Shown: piece by piece, positions 50,422 to 60,700 of the stretch
Position numbering within the stretch: position 1 is the first letter of the stretch
Layout: each line of letters opens with the position of its first letter
DNA from: Microbacterium sp. MYb54
GTDB lineage: Bacteria; Actinomycetota; Actinomycetes; Actinomycetales; Microbacteriaceae
Length of the DNA: 64,000 nt
Assembly: GCF_002979515.1 (NCBI RefSeq)
Contig: NZ_PCPA01000018.1
Coordinates: forward strand, 1 to 64,000
Direction of reading: 5' to 3'
The notes under the pieces: generated by a model
The model's input: the letters and a program-made list of their open reading frames with translations, nothing else
Told to the model about the DNA's origin: nothing
Database searches by the model: none
Translations under genes and position numbers: made by a program

Positions 50422-51657
50422 TCACTCCTGGGGTTTCGGTTGACGGACGGGCACGCGCAGAAGAGCGCGGACTCCGAGGATGAGAAGGACGACGAGGAGG
50501 ATGTTCCGCACAGTGAGCACTGCGACGACGAGGGCGTCGGCGCGCAGCAGGGCGTCGTAGCCGAGCGGATAGACCATGCAGGTGAGCAGGCAGAGCGCGA
50601 GGACGACGACCGCCGGCACTCGCGCCCTGACTCGGTCGAGCACCATCCACAGGATCACCGGGGCGATCAGCCAGGTCTGGAACTGCGGAGACCCGACCTT
50701 GTTGGTGACGATGAGCAGCGTGACCAGGGTGAGAGCGAGCGGCGGGAACAACCTCGGGAACGATGCCCCGCGCGCAGCCTTGAACGCACCGAGCGCGGTG
50801 ACTGCCAGCACCGCGATCACCATCAACGGTGTGAGCGCCGCAGCGACGGCATCCACCCCCGGCGCGGTGATCTGGAAGGTGAGGATCTCGAAGCTGTACT
50901 CGATTCGTGCGGCCCCGGCGACGGCGAGCCAGAGGAAGGGCGTCGCCGCCACGGCCTCGATCTGCAGTCCCCGCCCGGTCTGCTCAGTCAGGAATCCGAG
51001 GATCTCGGTGTCCGCTCCGAGGAGGAACAGCGCCGCGACGACCCCGGCGGTGACGACGGCTGCGGCGAGCACGACTCGCACGCGCGCCCGTACCGCGACG
51101 ACCGCTGCGAGCACGAGCGCGCCGGGCCAGATCTTGATCCAGGCGCCGATCGTGAGGATCGCGGCGCCGAGAGCCGGTCGCGACACGAGCCAGAGTCCGC
51201 CGATCACCGCAAGCGGCACCGTGATCGCGTCGATCCGGTACAGCGCGATGGGGCCGAGCAGAAGCAGTGCGGCGCACCAGAACCAGGCCGCGACCCTTCG
51301 CGCGTGAGACGGAGAACGCCCGACGAGCACACCGAAGGCGATCGCGTCGAGGATGATCACCAGCGCGGCCCACCCCACCAGGTAGGCACTCGAGACGCCG
51401 AGAACCGGCACGAGGGGGGCGGCGAGTGCGGCGGCGATGAGCATCGGCACGAGGGCGACTTGCGGGTAGACCCACGTCTCGGTGATGCCGACGATCGGTC
51501 CGCCGCCGAGCGCCGATGACGCCCAGGGCTCGTAGACGAGCACGACGTCGCCCATGGGCTGGCTCGGGTACACCCAGCCGAGCCAGGCGGTGAGCAGATG
51601 CACGAACAGGAACGCGCACCACAGCACCGCGACCCTGATCGTCGAGGCGCGGTTCAT
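50422..51657 (-). CDS. GT87-family polyprenol-phosphate-mannose-dependent mannosyltransferase-like protein
   Basis: 411 residues, about eleven helices. An early extracytoplasmic loop has the acidic catalytic region VYEPWASSALGGG, and the DUF2029/GT87 pattern continues with helices up to a basic tail RVPVRQPKPQ. KIWPGALVLAA and NKVGSPQFQTWL are typical. GT87 enzymes add mannose to cell-wall glycolipids such as lipomannan or PIMs; the exact acceptor is unknown. The ATG at 51657 overlaps the TGA of nnrD, so it is translationally coupled. Confidence 0.82.
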   Translation of the reverse strand: MNRASTIRVAVLWCAFLFVHLLTAWLGWVYPSQPMGDVVLVYEPWASSALGGGPIVGITETWVYPQVALVPMLIAAALAAPLVPVLGVSSAYLVGWAALVIILDAIAFGVLVGRSPSHARRVAAWFWCAALLLLGPIALYRIDAITVPLAVIGGLWLVSRPALGAAILTIGAWIKIWPGALVLAAVVAVRARVRVVLAAAVVTAGVVAALFLLGADTEILGFLTEQTGRGLQIEAVAATPFLWLAVAGAARIEYSFEILTFQITAPGVDAVAAALTPLMVIAVLAVTALGAFKAARGASFPRLFPPLALTLVTLLIVTNKVGSPQFQTWLIAPVILWMVLDRVRARVPAVVVLALCLLTCMVYPLGYDALLRADALVVAVLTVRNILLVVLLILGVRALLRVPVRQPKPQE

Positions 51658-52487
51658 GCCAGAACGTCCGCGACCGCGTACGGCAGGGCTTCCGCGACAT
51701 CCATCGCGACGATCGGATGGCCCGCCCCGCCGTCGCGCATCCCGGCGGCGATCCGGCCGGCATGACCGTGCACCCACGCTCCTGCGGCGGCGACCTCGGC
51801 GATCGGGCTTGCGGGATTCGCCGCGAGCACTGCGCCCAGCACTCCGGCGAGCACGTCTCCCGTCCCCGCGGTGGCCAGCCATCCGGTCCCCGCGTCGACG
51901 GCGATGACAGTTCCGTCCGGGGCCGCGATCAGCGTGCGGGCCCCCTTGAGCAGCACGGTGCCCCCGAGTGCGCCGGCCATGTGCCGCGCGGCCTGCGCGC
52001 GATCCTCCTCGGTCAAGGAGACTCCGAGCTTCTCCTGCAGCCGGGCGAACTCCCATGCGTGGGGCGTCACGAGGAACGGCGCTGTCGTCCCCTCGGCGAG
52101 GTCGAGCGCTCCGGCGTCGATCACGACGCTGGCCGTGCCGGAGAGGACCTCACGCAGCGCGCTGGACTCGGCCTCGCTGCGGTGTGTCGGGTCGGTCCCC
52201 GAGCCGATTACCCAGGCGTCGACCCGCGAGCGGCCCGCATCCGCCCCGACCACCGTCTCCGGGCGTCGGGCGAGAACGGCATCCGCCACCCGCTCCGCGC
52301 CCACGTAACGGACGAAACCGGCCCCCGTTCGCCATGCTGCCTCGACGCCGAGCACTGCGGCGCCGGGATAGGCGGGTGATCCGGTGCGAAGGGCCACGAC
52401 GCCGCGGGCGTACTTGTCGTCATCCACGGTCGGTGCACGGAACAACCGCGCCGTGTCGCCGCGTGTCCATTCGTGCACCTCGAACAT
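51654..52487 (-). CDS. nnrD: ADP-dependent NAD(P)H-hydrate dehydratase
   Basis: 277 residues, the ribokinase-like dehydratase. The nucleotide motif TAGTGDVLAGVLGA lies near 204-217, with VVIDAGALDL near 138-147 and VTPHAWEFARL near 156-166. It repairs hydrated NADH/NADPH using ADP. The epimerase NnrE half found fused in some bacteria is absent here. Coupled to the GT87 gene by overlap; divergent from the OYE gene. Confidence 0.9.
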   Translation of the reverse strand: MFEVHEWTRGDTARLFRAPTVDDDKYARGVVALRTGSPAYPGAAVLGVEAAWRTGAGFVRYVGAERVADAVLARRPETVVGADAGRSRVDAWVIGSGTDPTHRSEAESSALREVLSGTASVVIDAGALDLAEGTTAPFLVTPHAWEFARLQEKLGVSLTEEDRAQAARHMAGALGGTVLLKGARTLIAAPDGTVIAVDAGTGWLATAGTGDVLAGVLGAVLAANPASPIAEVAAAGAWVHGHAGRIAAGMRDGGAGHPIVAMDVAEALPYAVADVLA

Positions 52488-52540
52488 GACTCCACGTTAG
52501 TGCGACGGCCCGTCCTGCACCCGCGCGGCGGTAGCGTCGA

Positions 52541-53611
52541 ATGGTGAGTCTTCTCTTCTCCCCGTTGAGCATCCGTTCCGTCCATTTCCGCAACCGCCTC
52601 TGGGTCTCTCCGATGTGCATGTACAGCGCGGTCGACGGCGTCGTGCAGGAGTGGCATCACACACATCTCACCCAGTTCGCCTCCGGCGGCGCCGGCCTCA
52701 TCAACGCGGAGGCGACCGCCGTCGTCCCGGAGGGTCGGATCTCTCCGCGCGACGTCGGACTGTGGAACGACGAGCAGCGCGACGCCCTGGCCCCCATCGT
52801 CCGGGCGATCCACGACCGCGGAGCCCACGCCGGGATCCAGCTCGCGCACGCGGGACGCAAGGCATCGACCTGGTGGCCGTGGGCCGCGGAGCGAGGATCC
52901 GTGCCGGATGCCGCGGGAGGATGGCAGACATCCGCACCATCGGCGATCGCGTTCGACGGCTTCGACGAGCCGGTCGCCCTCGACATCGCGGGCATCGATC
53001 GGGTGGTCGAGGCCTTCGCGGCATCGGCACGCCGTGCACTCGATGCCGGCTTCGACGTGCTGGAGATCCACGGCGCGCACGGCTACCTCCTGCACCAGTT
53101 CCTCTCGCCGCTGTCGAACCTTCGCGACGACGAGTACGGGGGCAGCCTCGAGAACCGCGCGCGACTGCTCCTGCGCGTCGTGGAAGCCGTGCGTGAGACC
53201 GCCGGCGCCGAGGTGCCACTGTTCGTCCGGATCTCGGCCACCGACCACGCAGAGGGCGGCTTCACGCCCGAGGAGGCGGCCGCAGTCGGCGGATGGGCGG
53301 CGCAGCGCGGAGCCGACCTCATCGATGTCTCCAGCGGAGGCCTCGTCGCGCACCAGCAGATCAGTGTCTTCCCGGGATACCAGGTGCCTCTCGCCGAGGC
53401 CGTGCGGCAGGGCGGCCGGATCCCGGTGTCGGCGGTCGGTCTCATCACCGCGGCCGCACAGGCCGAGCAGGTACTCGTCGATGGTGCGGCTGATGCGATC
53501 TTCGCCGGGCGGGAGTGGCTGCGCGACCCGCATTTCGCACTTCGGGCCGCGCACGAGCTGGGCACCGAGATCACGTGGCCACCGCAGTACGAGCGCGCAC
53601 GCCCGCGCTGA
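52541..53611 (+). CDS. Old Yellow Enzyme, YqjM-type ene-reductase
   Basis: 356 residues, FMN TIM barrel. It belongs to the YqjM-like class: Cys26 in SPMCMYS (which tunes the flavin), HLTQFASGGAGLINAEATAV, IQLAHAGRKAS, the substrate-binding HGAHGYLLHQFLSPLSN, and SVFPGYQVPLAE. It reduces activated C=C bonds with NADPH and may serve oxidative defence. Terminated by a strong hairpin; diverges from nnrD. Confidence 0.92.
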   Translation: MVSLLFSPLSIRSVHFRNRLWVSPMCMYSAVDGVVQEWHHTHLTQFASGGAGLINAEATAVVPEGRISPRDVGLWNDEQRDALAPIVRAIHDRGAHAGIQLAHAGRKASTWWPWAAERGSVPDAAGGWQTSAPSAIAFDGFDEPVALDIAGIDRVVEAFAASARRALDAGFDVLEIHGAHGYLLHQFLSPLSNLRDDEYGGSLENRARLLLRVVEAVRETAGAEVPLFVRISATDHAEGGFTPEEAAAVGGWAAQRGADLIDVSSGGLVAHQQISVFPGYQVPLAEAVRQGGRIPVSAVGLITAAAQAEQVLVDGAADAIFAGREWLRDPHFALRAAHELGTEITWPPQYERARPR

Positions 53612-53626
53612 GCGCTCCTTCATGAC

Positions 53627-53662
53627 GAAGGCCGTCGACCCCCTGAGGGGTCGACGGCCTTC
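53627..53662. terminator. Strong bidirectional hairpin
   Basis: GAAGGCCGTCGACCCC pairs perfectly over 16 bp with GGGGTCGACGGCCTTC around CTGA, between convergent stops at 53611 and 53679. Confidence 0.85.
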
Positions 53663-53678
53663 GAACTGCGTTCCTGGA

Positions 53679-54740
53679 TCAGCGTCCGCGGAATCGACGG
53701 GTCGCGTCCTGCACCTCTCCGACCAGTTCCTCCAGGATGTCTTCCAGGAACAGCACGGCGGTCGTGTTCCCCTGGGCGTCGCGCACCTTGGCCAGGTGCC
53801 GGCCCGCACGGCGCATGACTGCGAGGGCGTCCTCCAGGTCGGTGTCCTCCTGCACCGGCACCATGTGGTGGATGCGCTTGGCAGGGAGCGGTTCGACCAT
53901 CTTGGTCTCCGCATCCGGGCCCTCGGACGCGCGAAGGATGTCCTTCAGGTGCACGTATCCGATCGGCACCGCTTCGTCGTCGACGATCACGTAGCGCGAG
54001 AAGCCGTAGCGGGCGACGGCCTTCTCGATGTCGTCCGGGGTGGTCGACTGCGGCAGTGTCACCAGATCGCTCAGCGGCACCGCGACGTCACGCGCCTTCT
54101 TGTCGGTGAACTCGACCGCAGCGGCGACCGTTCCCGCCGTATCCATGAGAAGACCCTCACGTCGAGACTGGCTGACGATGGTCGCGACCTCGTCGAGCGT
54201 GAACGTCGATGCCGCCTCGTTCTTCGGCTCGACACGGAACAGGCGCAGCACGCCGTTCGCCGCCGCGTTGAGCACCCAGATCACCGGCATGAAGACCTTC
54301 GACACCCACACGAGCGGCGGCGCGAGGATCAGCACGGCTCGATCCGGGACCGAGAACGCCAGGTTCTTCGGCACCATCTCACCGAACACCACATGCAGGA
54401 ACGACACGATCAGCAGCGCGATCGTGAACGAGACCGCGTCGACGGCACCATCCGGCCAGCCGAGCGCGTGCAGCGGAACGGAGAGCAGGTGGTGGATCGC
54501 AGGTTCGGAGACATTCAGGATGAGCAGCGAGCAGATCGTGATGCCGAGCTGCGACGTCGCGAGCATGAGCGTCGCGTGCTCCATCGCGTATAGCGCCGTC
54601 TTGGCCGCACGTGAACCCTGATCGGCGCGGGGCTCGATCTGCGAGCGCCTCGCGGAGATCACCGCGAACTCGGCGCCGACGAAGAACGCGTTCGCGACCA
54701 GCAGCACGACGAGCCAGGCGAGTCCTCCCCAATCGTTCAT
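53679..54740 (-). CDS. CNNM/CorC-type hemolysin-family membrane protein (first)
   Basis: 353 residues. A DUF21/CNNM domain with four helices (about 1-150) includes NAFFVGAEFAVISARRSQIE and SQLGITICSLLIL, then two CBS motifs (about 200-330) with AVPLSDLVTLPQSTTPDDIE and VIVDDEAVPIGYVHLKDIL. It lacks the C-terminal CorC/HlyC domain. Members take part in Mg2+ or Co2+ handling. The ATG overlaps the TGA of the longer paralogue, so both are made together and could pair. Confidence 0.88.
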   Translation of the reverse strand: MNDWGGLAWLVVLLVANAFFVGAEFAVISARRSQIEPRADQGSRAAKTALYAMEHATLMLATSQLGITICSLLILNVSEPAIHHLLSVPLHALGWPDGAVDAVSFTIALLIVSFLHVVFGEMVPKNLAFSVPDRAVLILAPPLVWVSKVFMPVIWVLNAAANGVLRLFRVEPKNEAASTFTLDEVATIVSQSRREGLLMDTAGTVAAAVEFTDKKARDVAVPLSDLVTLPQSTTPDDIEKAVARYGFSRYVIVDDEAVPIGYVHLKDILRASEGPDAETKMVEPLPAKRIHHMVPVQEDTDLEDALAVMRRAGRHLAKVRDAQGNTTAVLFLEDILEELVGEVQDATRRFRGR

Positions 54741-56053
54741 CGGGTGGCCTCCTCTGCGCCGTCGACCGGACTCGGAACGTAGCGGACTCGATCGACGCGC
54801 CTGCCGTCCATCCGGACCACCTGCAGGGTGCCGCTGTCCAGCGGCACCTCGTCGCCGACCGAGGGGACTCGTTCGAGCACGCTCATGACGTAGCCACCGA
54901 CCGTGTCGTACACATCGCCTTCCGGCACCTCGACTCCGGCTCGGCGGCGCAGCTCGTCCGGTCGCAGCTCACCGGGGAACGTGACGCCCTCGCGATTGCG
55001 GATGACACCGGCCCTGGTGCGGTCGTGCTCGTCGGACACTTCGCCGACGAGTTCCTCCACCAGGTCTTCCAACGTCACGAGTCCGGCAGTACCGCCGTAC
55101 TCGTCGACGACGACGGCGAGCTGGTAGCCGCGGGCACGGAGCTCCGCGATCAGACCGTCGACGTGCGCGGTCTCCGGAACGCGGAGCGGCTCGGTCGCAA
55201 GTGCACCGACGGGAACCTCCGTTCGACGCTCGCGCGGAACCGAGATCGCCGCCTTCAAGTGCACGACGCCCATGATGTCGTCGAGATCTTCGTCATACAC
55301 GGGGAAGCGGCTGTGGCCGGTGCGTCGCGCGAGCTGGATGACGTCGTCCGCGGAGTCGCCGGCGGCGATCGCGTGCATGCTCGGGCGAGCCGTCATCACA
55401 TCGGCGGCGGTGAGCCGCGAGAACATCAGGGTGCGATCGAGCAGCGAGGCGGTGTCGGCTTCCAGCAGACCTGCGTTCGCGGAGCGACGGACGAGCGAGG
55501 ACAGTTCCTCGGCGCTGCGGGCGCCGGAGAGTTCTTCCTTCGGTTCGATCCCCATGCTGCGCAGCACGCCGTTCGCGCTGCCGTTGAGCACGACGACTGC
55601 GGGCTTGAAGACGGTCGTGAACGCCACCTGGAAGGGGATGACGAGCTTCGCCGTGGCGAGCGGCAGGGCGAGAGCGAAGTTCTTGGGGACCAGCTCACCG
55701 AGGATCATCGAGAGCACGGTGGCGACCAGCATCGCCACGATGGTCGCGAAGGGCGCTATCGCCGCTTCGGGGAAGTTCCACGTGTGAAGTGTCGGGCGGA
55801 GCAGGTTCGACAGTGCCGGCTCCATCGTGTATCCGGTGAGCAGCGTCGTCAGCGTGATGCCGAGCTGGGCAGCGGACAGATGCGTCGAGGTGTGCCTGAG
55901 GGCGCTGATCGTGAGCGAGAGCCGCGATTCTCCTCGCGCCTGCCTGGCCTCGAGATCGGCGCGATCGAGGTTCACCAGCGCGAACTCGCTCGCGACGAAG
56001 AGGCCGGTGCCGACCGTGAGCAGAAGCCCCACGCCCAACATGATGTAGTCCAT
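54737..56053 (-). CDS. CNNM/CorC-type hemolysin-family membrane protein (second, full length)
   Basis: 438 residues: DUF21 domain (about 1-175), paired CBS motifs (about 195-320) and a C-terminal CorC/HlyC domain (about 335-425) with [38 protein letters not shown] and [17 protein letters not shown] mark the membrane half. Likely cytosolic sensing with transmembrane Mg2+/Co2+ transport. The GAGAGG ribosome site lies in a small hairpin (56062-56079), so translation may be structure-controlled. Confidence 0.88.
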   Translation of the reverse strand: MDYIMLGVGLLLTVGTGLFVASEFALVNLDRADLEARQARGESRLSLTISALRHTSTHLSAAQLGITLTTLLTGYTMEPALSNLLRPTLHTWNFPEAAIAPFATIVAMLVATVLSMILGELVPKNFALALPLATAKLVIPFQVAFTTVFKPAVVVLNGSANGVLRSMGIEPKEELSGARSAEELSSLVRRSANAGLLEADTASLLDRTLMFSRLTAADVMTARPSMHAIAAGDSADDVIQLARRTGHSRFPVYDEDLDDIMGVVHLKAAISVPRERRTEVPVGALATEPLRVPETAHVDGLIAELRARGYQLAVVVDEYGGTAGLVTLEDLVEELVGEVSDEHDRTRAGVIRNREGVTFPGELRPDELRRRAGVEVPEGDVYDTVGGYVMSVLERVPSVGDEVPLDSGTLQVVRMDGRRVDRVRYVPSPVDGAEEATR

Positions 56054-56061
56054 CAGCGGTT

Positions 56062-56079
56062 CCTCTCGTGTGAGAGAGG
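56062..56079 (-). promoter_or_regulatory. Hairpin enclosing the ribosome site of the CNNM operon
   Basis: On the minus strand CCTCTC-TCACAC-GAGAGG; GAGAGG is the Shine-Dalgarno eight bases before the ATG. The stem could hide it. Six base pairs only, so the effect is uncertain. Confidence 0.3.
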
Positions 56080-56167
56080 CGGACAGTGGGGCGATGTTCT
56101 ACAACTGGGAGGGTCGTCCATTATGCCGACGATTGTACCGAAGACGGCTGGGTGTGCGCTCGCCCGA

Positions 56168-57622
56168 TCACCAGCTGACCGGAAGCGCCTTGCCTTCCTC
56201 GTAGCCCGCTGCCGACTGCAGACCCACCACCGCGCGGTCATGGAACTCCGGCACGGATGCGGCACCCGCGTAGGTGAACGACGAGCGCACACCCGAGGTG
56301 ATCATGTCGAGTAGATCCTCGATGCCGGGGCGCAGCGGGTCGAGGTAGATCTTCGACGAGGAGATGCCTTCGGCGAAGAGCTCCTTGCGCGCACGCTCAT
56401 AGGCGTCGAGCCGACCGAAGCGCGCCTGTACCGCCTTGGTCGATGCCATGCCCCAGGATTCCTTGAACAGGCGTCCCTCGGCATCGCGCTGCAGCTCTCC
56501 CGGCGCCTCGATCGTCCCGGCGAACCAGGATCCGACCATGACGGATGCCGCGCCGGCAGCGAGAGCGAGGGCAACGTCACGCGGGTAGCGCACTCCGCCG
56601 TCGGCCCACACATGCGCGCCGAGCTCGCGCGCCGCCTGCGCGGTCTCGAGCACGGCGGAGAACTGCGGGCGACCGACCGCGGTCATCATGCGGGTGGTGC
56701 ACATCGCGCCAGGACCCACGCCGACCTTGAGGATCGAGGCACCCGCGTCGACCAGGTCGGCGACGCCGTCGGCGGTGACGACGTTGCCGGCCACGACCGG
56801 CAGACCGAGGCCGAGCTCGGCGACTGCGCGCAGTGCCCGCAGCATGCCCTCCTGATGCCCGTGCGCCGTGTCGACGACCAGCACGTCCACTCCGGCCGCT
56901 GCCAGCGCCTTGGCCTTCGCGGCGACATCGCCGTTGATCCCGACAGCCGCGGCGACGGCGAGCCGGCCATCGGTGTCGACGGCAGGACGGTACAGAGTCG
57001 AGCGCAACGCGCTGCGTGCGCTCAATGTGCCGACGAGATGACCGTGGTGCACGACGGTCACCATCTCGACGTCCGCGTCGGTGATGACGTCGAACGCGTG
57101 CCGCTCCGACCCGATGTCCTCCGCGTCGATGGACGGCGTGCCGCGGTGCACGAGATCGCCGAGCTGGGCATCGGGCAACGCCGTCGCGAGCCTGGTCGCG
57201 GGAAGGATGCCGAGGATGTCCGCGACGTCGATCGGCGCCGACCCGCGCGCGACGACGATCCCGTGTCCGCTCGTCGCAGGGAGCAGACGCAGCGCATCGG
57301 CGGCAGATGCCTCTGGGGGAAGCACGATCGGGGTGTCCCAGAGCACCGGCTGCGACTTCACCTCACGGATCGCGGCATCCAGATCCTGCAGCGGCAGGTC
57401 CTGCGGGAGGACTCCGAGCGCGCCACGCCGTGCGAGCACCGCTGCGATACGAGGACCGGTCACGGAATTCATGTTCGCGGCCACGAGTGGCAGGGTCGCA
57501 GGTGTGCCGTCCTGCGGGGCGAGATCGACCTGGAGACGGCTGGTGACCGCGGATCGGCGCGGCACAAGGAAGACGTCCGAGTAGGTCAGATCGACGGTCG
57601 GCTGCGCTCCAGAGAACTTCAT
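56168..57622 (-). CDS. guaB1: GuaB1-family IMP dehydrogenase-related protein (GMP reductase)
   Basis: 484 residues, IMPDH-like TIM barrel with an inserted CBS pair (about 95-215). PTVDLTYSDVFLVPRRS opens the barrel. The catalytic loop is GVGPGAMCTTRMM with Cys308, and VWADGGVRYPRDVALALAAGAA follows. Mycobacterial GuaB1 is a GMP reductase converting GMP to IMP; by family this protein should do likewise rather than act as IMPDH. Monocistronic by spacing, divergent from kgd. Confidence 0.88.
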   Translation of the reverse strand: MKFSGAQPTVDLTYSDVFLVPRRSAVTSRLQVDLAPQDGTPATLPLVAANMNSVTGPRIAAVLARRGALGVLPQDLPLQDLDAAIREVKSQPVLWDTPIVLPPEASAADALRLLPATSGHGIVVARGSAPIDVADILGILPATRLATALPDAQLGDLVHRGTPSIDAEDIGSERHAFDVITDADVEMVTVVHHGHLVGTLSARSALRSTLYRPAVDTDGRLAVAAAVGINGDVAAKAKALAAAGVDVLVVDTAHGHQEGMLRALRAVAELGLGLPVVAGNVVTADGVADLVDAGASILKVGVGPGAMCTTRMMTAVGRPQFSAVLETAQAARELGAHVWADGGVRYPRDVALALAAGAASVMVGSWFAGTIEAPGELQRDAEGRLFKESWGMASTKAVQARFGRLDAYERARKELFAEGISSSKIYLDPLRPGIEDLLDMITSGVRSSFTYAGAASVPEFHDRAVVGLQSAAGYEEGKALPVSW

Positions 57623-57781
57623 GCTTCAACGGTACCCAGATCACGACGCCGTGGGCGCCCGGTTCGACGATTCACCTGGCGAAACACGTTAGGCTTGTCA
57701 GTCGAGAGTGTGCGGGCCCGAACGCATCCTGCGTCGACGTCCGCACCGAAGAGCTTCAGCGATGAAAGAGGGCGATCGAGA
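57623..57781. other. guaB1/kgd divergent regulatory region
   Basis: 159 bases. Around 57684-57700, CACGTTAGGCTTGTCAG offers a -10-like TAGGCT for kgd. The leader before the kgd GTG has only a modest AAAGAGGG. No operator, riboswitch or small gene is recognised. Confidence 0.3.
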
Positions 57782-60700
57782 GTGTCGAACCAGGTGACCG
57801 GCGTCGGCGGCGACGGGGGGTTCGGAGCCAATTCCTGGCTCGTTGAAGAGCTCTACGAGCAGTTCAAGATGAACCGCGATTCCGTCGACAAGGAATGGTG
57901 GCCGATCCTCGAGAAGTACCACTCCGACACGGCATCCGCCGCTCCCTCTGCATCCACAGACGCACCGGCACAGCCGGCCCATCCCGTCACGGCTCCCATC
58001 CCCGTGATCGGCTCCCAGCCGGTGGCCCGTACGACGGCCAAGCCCGCCGCTGCGGCCCCGATCCCCGCGCAGGCGCCGAAGCCCGCCGCGAAGTCCGAGT
58101 CGAAAGAGGCTCCGTCCCCCGTCGATGAGGACAAGGTCACCCCGCTGCGCGGGCTGCCCAAGACCCTCGCCGCCAACATGGACGAGTCGCTCACCGTCCC
58201 GACCGCGACCAGCGTGCGTACGGTGCCGGCGAAGCTGATGATCGACAACCGCATCGTCATCAACAACCACATGGCGCGCACCCGCGGCGGCAAGATCAGC
58301 TTCACCCACCTCATCGGCTGGGCGCTCATCCGCACTCTCGACGAGTTCCGCAGCCAGAACGTGTTCTACGCCGAAGTCGACGGCAAGCCCTCCGTGGTCG
58401 CACCGGCGCACGTCAACCTCGGCATCGCGATCGACCTGCCCAAGCCCGACGGCACTCGCGCCCTCATGGTGCCCAGCATCAAGCGCGCGGACACGCTCTC
58501 GTTCACCGAGTACCTCGGCGCCTATGAAGACCTGGTCACCCGCGCCCGCGGCAACAAGCTGACCGCCGCCGACTTCCAGGGCACCACGGTGTCGCTGACC
58601 AACCCGGGCGGCATCGGCACCGTGCACTCCGTGCCGCGCCTGATGAAGGGCCAGGGCTGCATCATCGGCGCCGGTGCTCTCGAGTATCCGGCCGAGTTCC
58701 AGGGCGCCAGCGCACGCACGCTCAACGAGCTGGCGATCGGCAAGACGATCACGCTCACGAGCACCTACGACCACCGCGTCATCCAGGGCGCCGGCTCCGG
58801 CGAATTCCTCAAGAAGGTGCACGAGCTGCTCATCGGACAGCGCGGCTTCTACGACGACATCTTCGCAGCCCTCCGCATCCCCTACGCGCCGATCCGCTGG
58901 AACCCCGACATCGCCGTCGACCTCGCAGAGCGCGTCGACAAGCAGTCCCGCGTGCAGGAGCTCATCAACTCCTTCCGCGTGCGCGGTCACCTCATGGCCG
59001 ACATCGACCCGCTCGAGTACGTGCAGCGCTCGCACCCCGACCTCGAGATCGAGAGCCACGGCCTCACCTTCTGGGACCTCGACCGTGAATTCGTCACGGG
59101 TGGTTTCGGTGGTCGCCGGATCGCGAAGCTCCGCGACATCCTCGGTGTGCTCCGCGACTCGTACTGCCGCACGCTCGGCATCGAGTACATGCACATCCAG
59201 GATCCGGAGCAGCGTCGCTGGTTCCAGGAGAAGGTCGAGGTCAAGTACCAGAAGCCCGGCCACGACGAGCAGCTGCGGGTACTCCGCAAGCTCAACGAGG
59301 CCGAAGCCTTCGAGACTTTCCTGCAGACCAAGTTCGTCGGCCAGAAGCGTTTCTCGCTCGAGGGCGGCGAGTCGCTGATTCCGCTGCTCGACGAGATCCT
59401 GCAGGGTGCGGCCACCGCGGGCCTCGAGGGTGCCGCCATCGGTATGGCCCACCGCGGCCGTCTGAACGTGCTCACCAACATCGCCGGCAAGACGTACGGT
59501 CAGGTGTTCCGCGAGTTCGAGGGCACCCAGACCCCCGGCAACCAGCGTGGATCCGGCGACGTCAAGTACCACCTCGGCACCGAGGGCACCTTCGTCGCCG
59601 ACGACGAGTCCGAGCTCCCGGTCTATCTGGCAGCCAACCCCTCGCACCTCGAGACGGTCGACGGCGTGCTGGAGGGCATCGTCCGCGCGAAGCAGGACCG
59701 CAAGCCGATCGGCACGTTCGCCTGGCTGCCGATCCTGGTGCACGGCGATGCGGCCTTCGCCGGCCAGGGAATCGTCGTCGAGACCCTGCAGATGTCGCAG
59801 CTGCGCGGTTACCGCACCGGTGGCACGATCCACGTGGTCGTCAACAACCAGGTCGGCTTCACGACCACGCCGAACGACGGCCGCACCTCGATCTACGCGA
59901 CCGACGTCGCCAAGACGATCCAGGCACCGGTGTTCCACGTGAACGGTGATGACCCGGAGGCCGTGATCCACGTCGCACAGCTCGCTTTCGAGTATCGCGA
60001 GCGCTTCCACCGCGACGTCGTCATCGACCTGGTCTGCTACCGACGACGCGGTCACAACGAGGGCGACGACCCCTCGATGACGCAGCCGCTGATGACCGAC
60101 CTCATCCAGGCGAAGCGCTCCGTCCGCCGCCTGTACACCGAGTCGCTCGTCGGCCGCGGCGACATCACCGAGCAGGAGTACGACGAGGCCAAGGCCGACT
60201 TCCAGAACCGTCTGGAGATCGCCTTCGCCGAGACGCACGCCGCCGAGACCGGCGCCCTGCCGATCGCCCCCGAGCTCCCGCCTGTCGACGATCAGGTCGG
60301 CGCGCCCGAGGTCACCGGCGTACCGAGCGAGGTCATCCAGCTGATCGGCGACGCGTTCGTGAACAAGCCCGAGGGCTTCACGGTGCACCCGAAGATCCAG
60401 CAGCTGCTGGAGAAGCGTCTCGACATGAGCCGCAACGGCGGCATCGACTGGGGCTTCGGCGAACTGCTCGCGTTCGGCTCCCTCCTCGTGGAGGGCACCC
60501 CGGTGCGCCTCGCCGGTCAGGATGCGCGTCGTGGCACGTTCGTGCAGCGCCACGCGACCCTGCACGACCGTTCGAACGGCCAGGAATGGCTGCCGCTGTC
60601 GAACCTCTCCGACGCGCAGGGACGCTTCTTCGTCTACGACTCGCTGCTCAGCGAGTACGCCGCCCTCGGCTTCGAGTACGGCTACTCTGTGGAGGCTCCC

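Noticed and set aside
57698-60565. A 955-codon open frame antisense to kgd
   Set aside because: Low-complexity Val/Glu/Leu/Asp content is the mirror of kgd codons, with no domain and no ribosome site.
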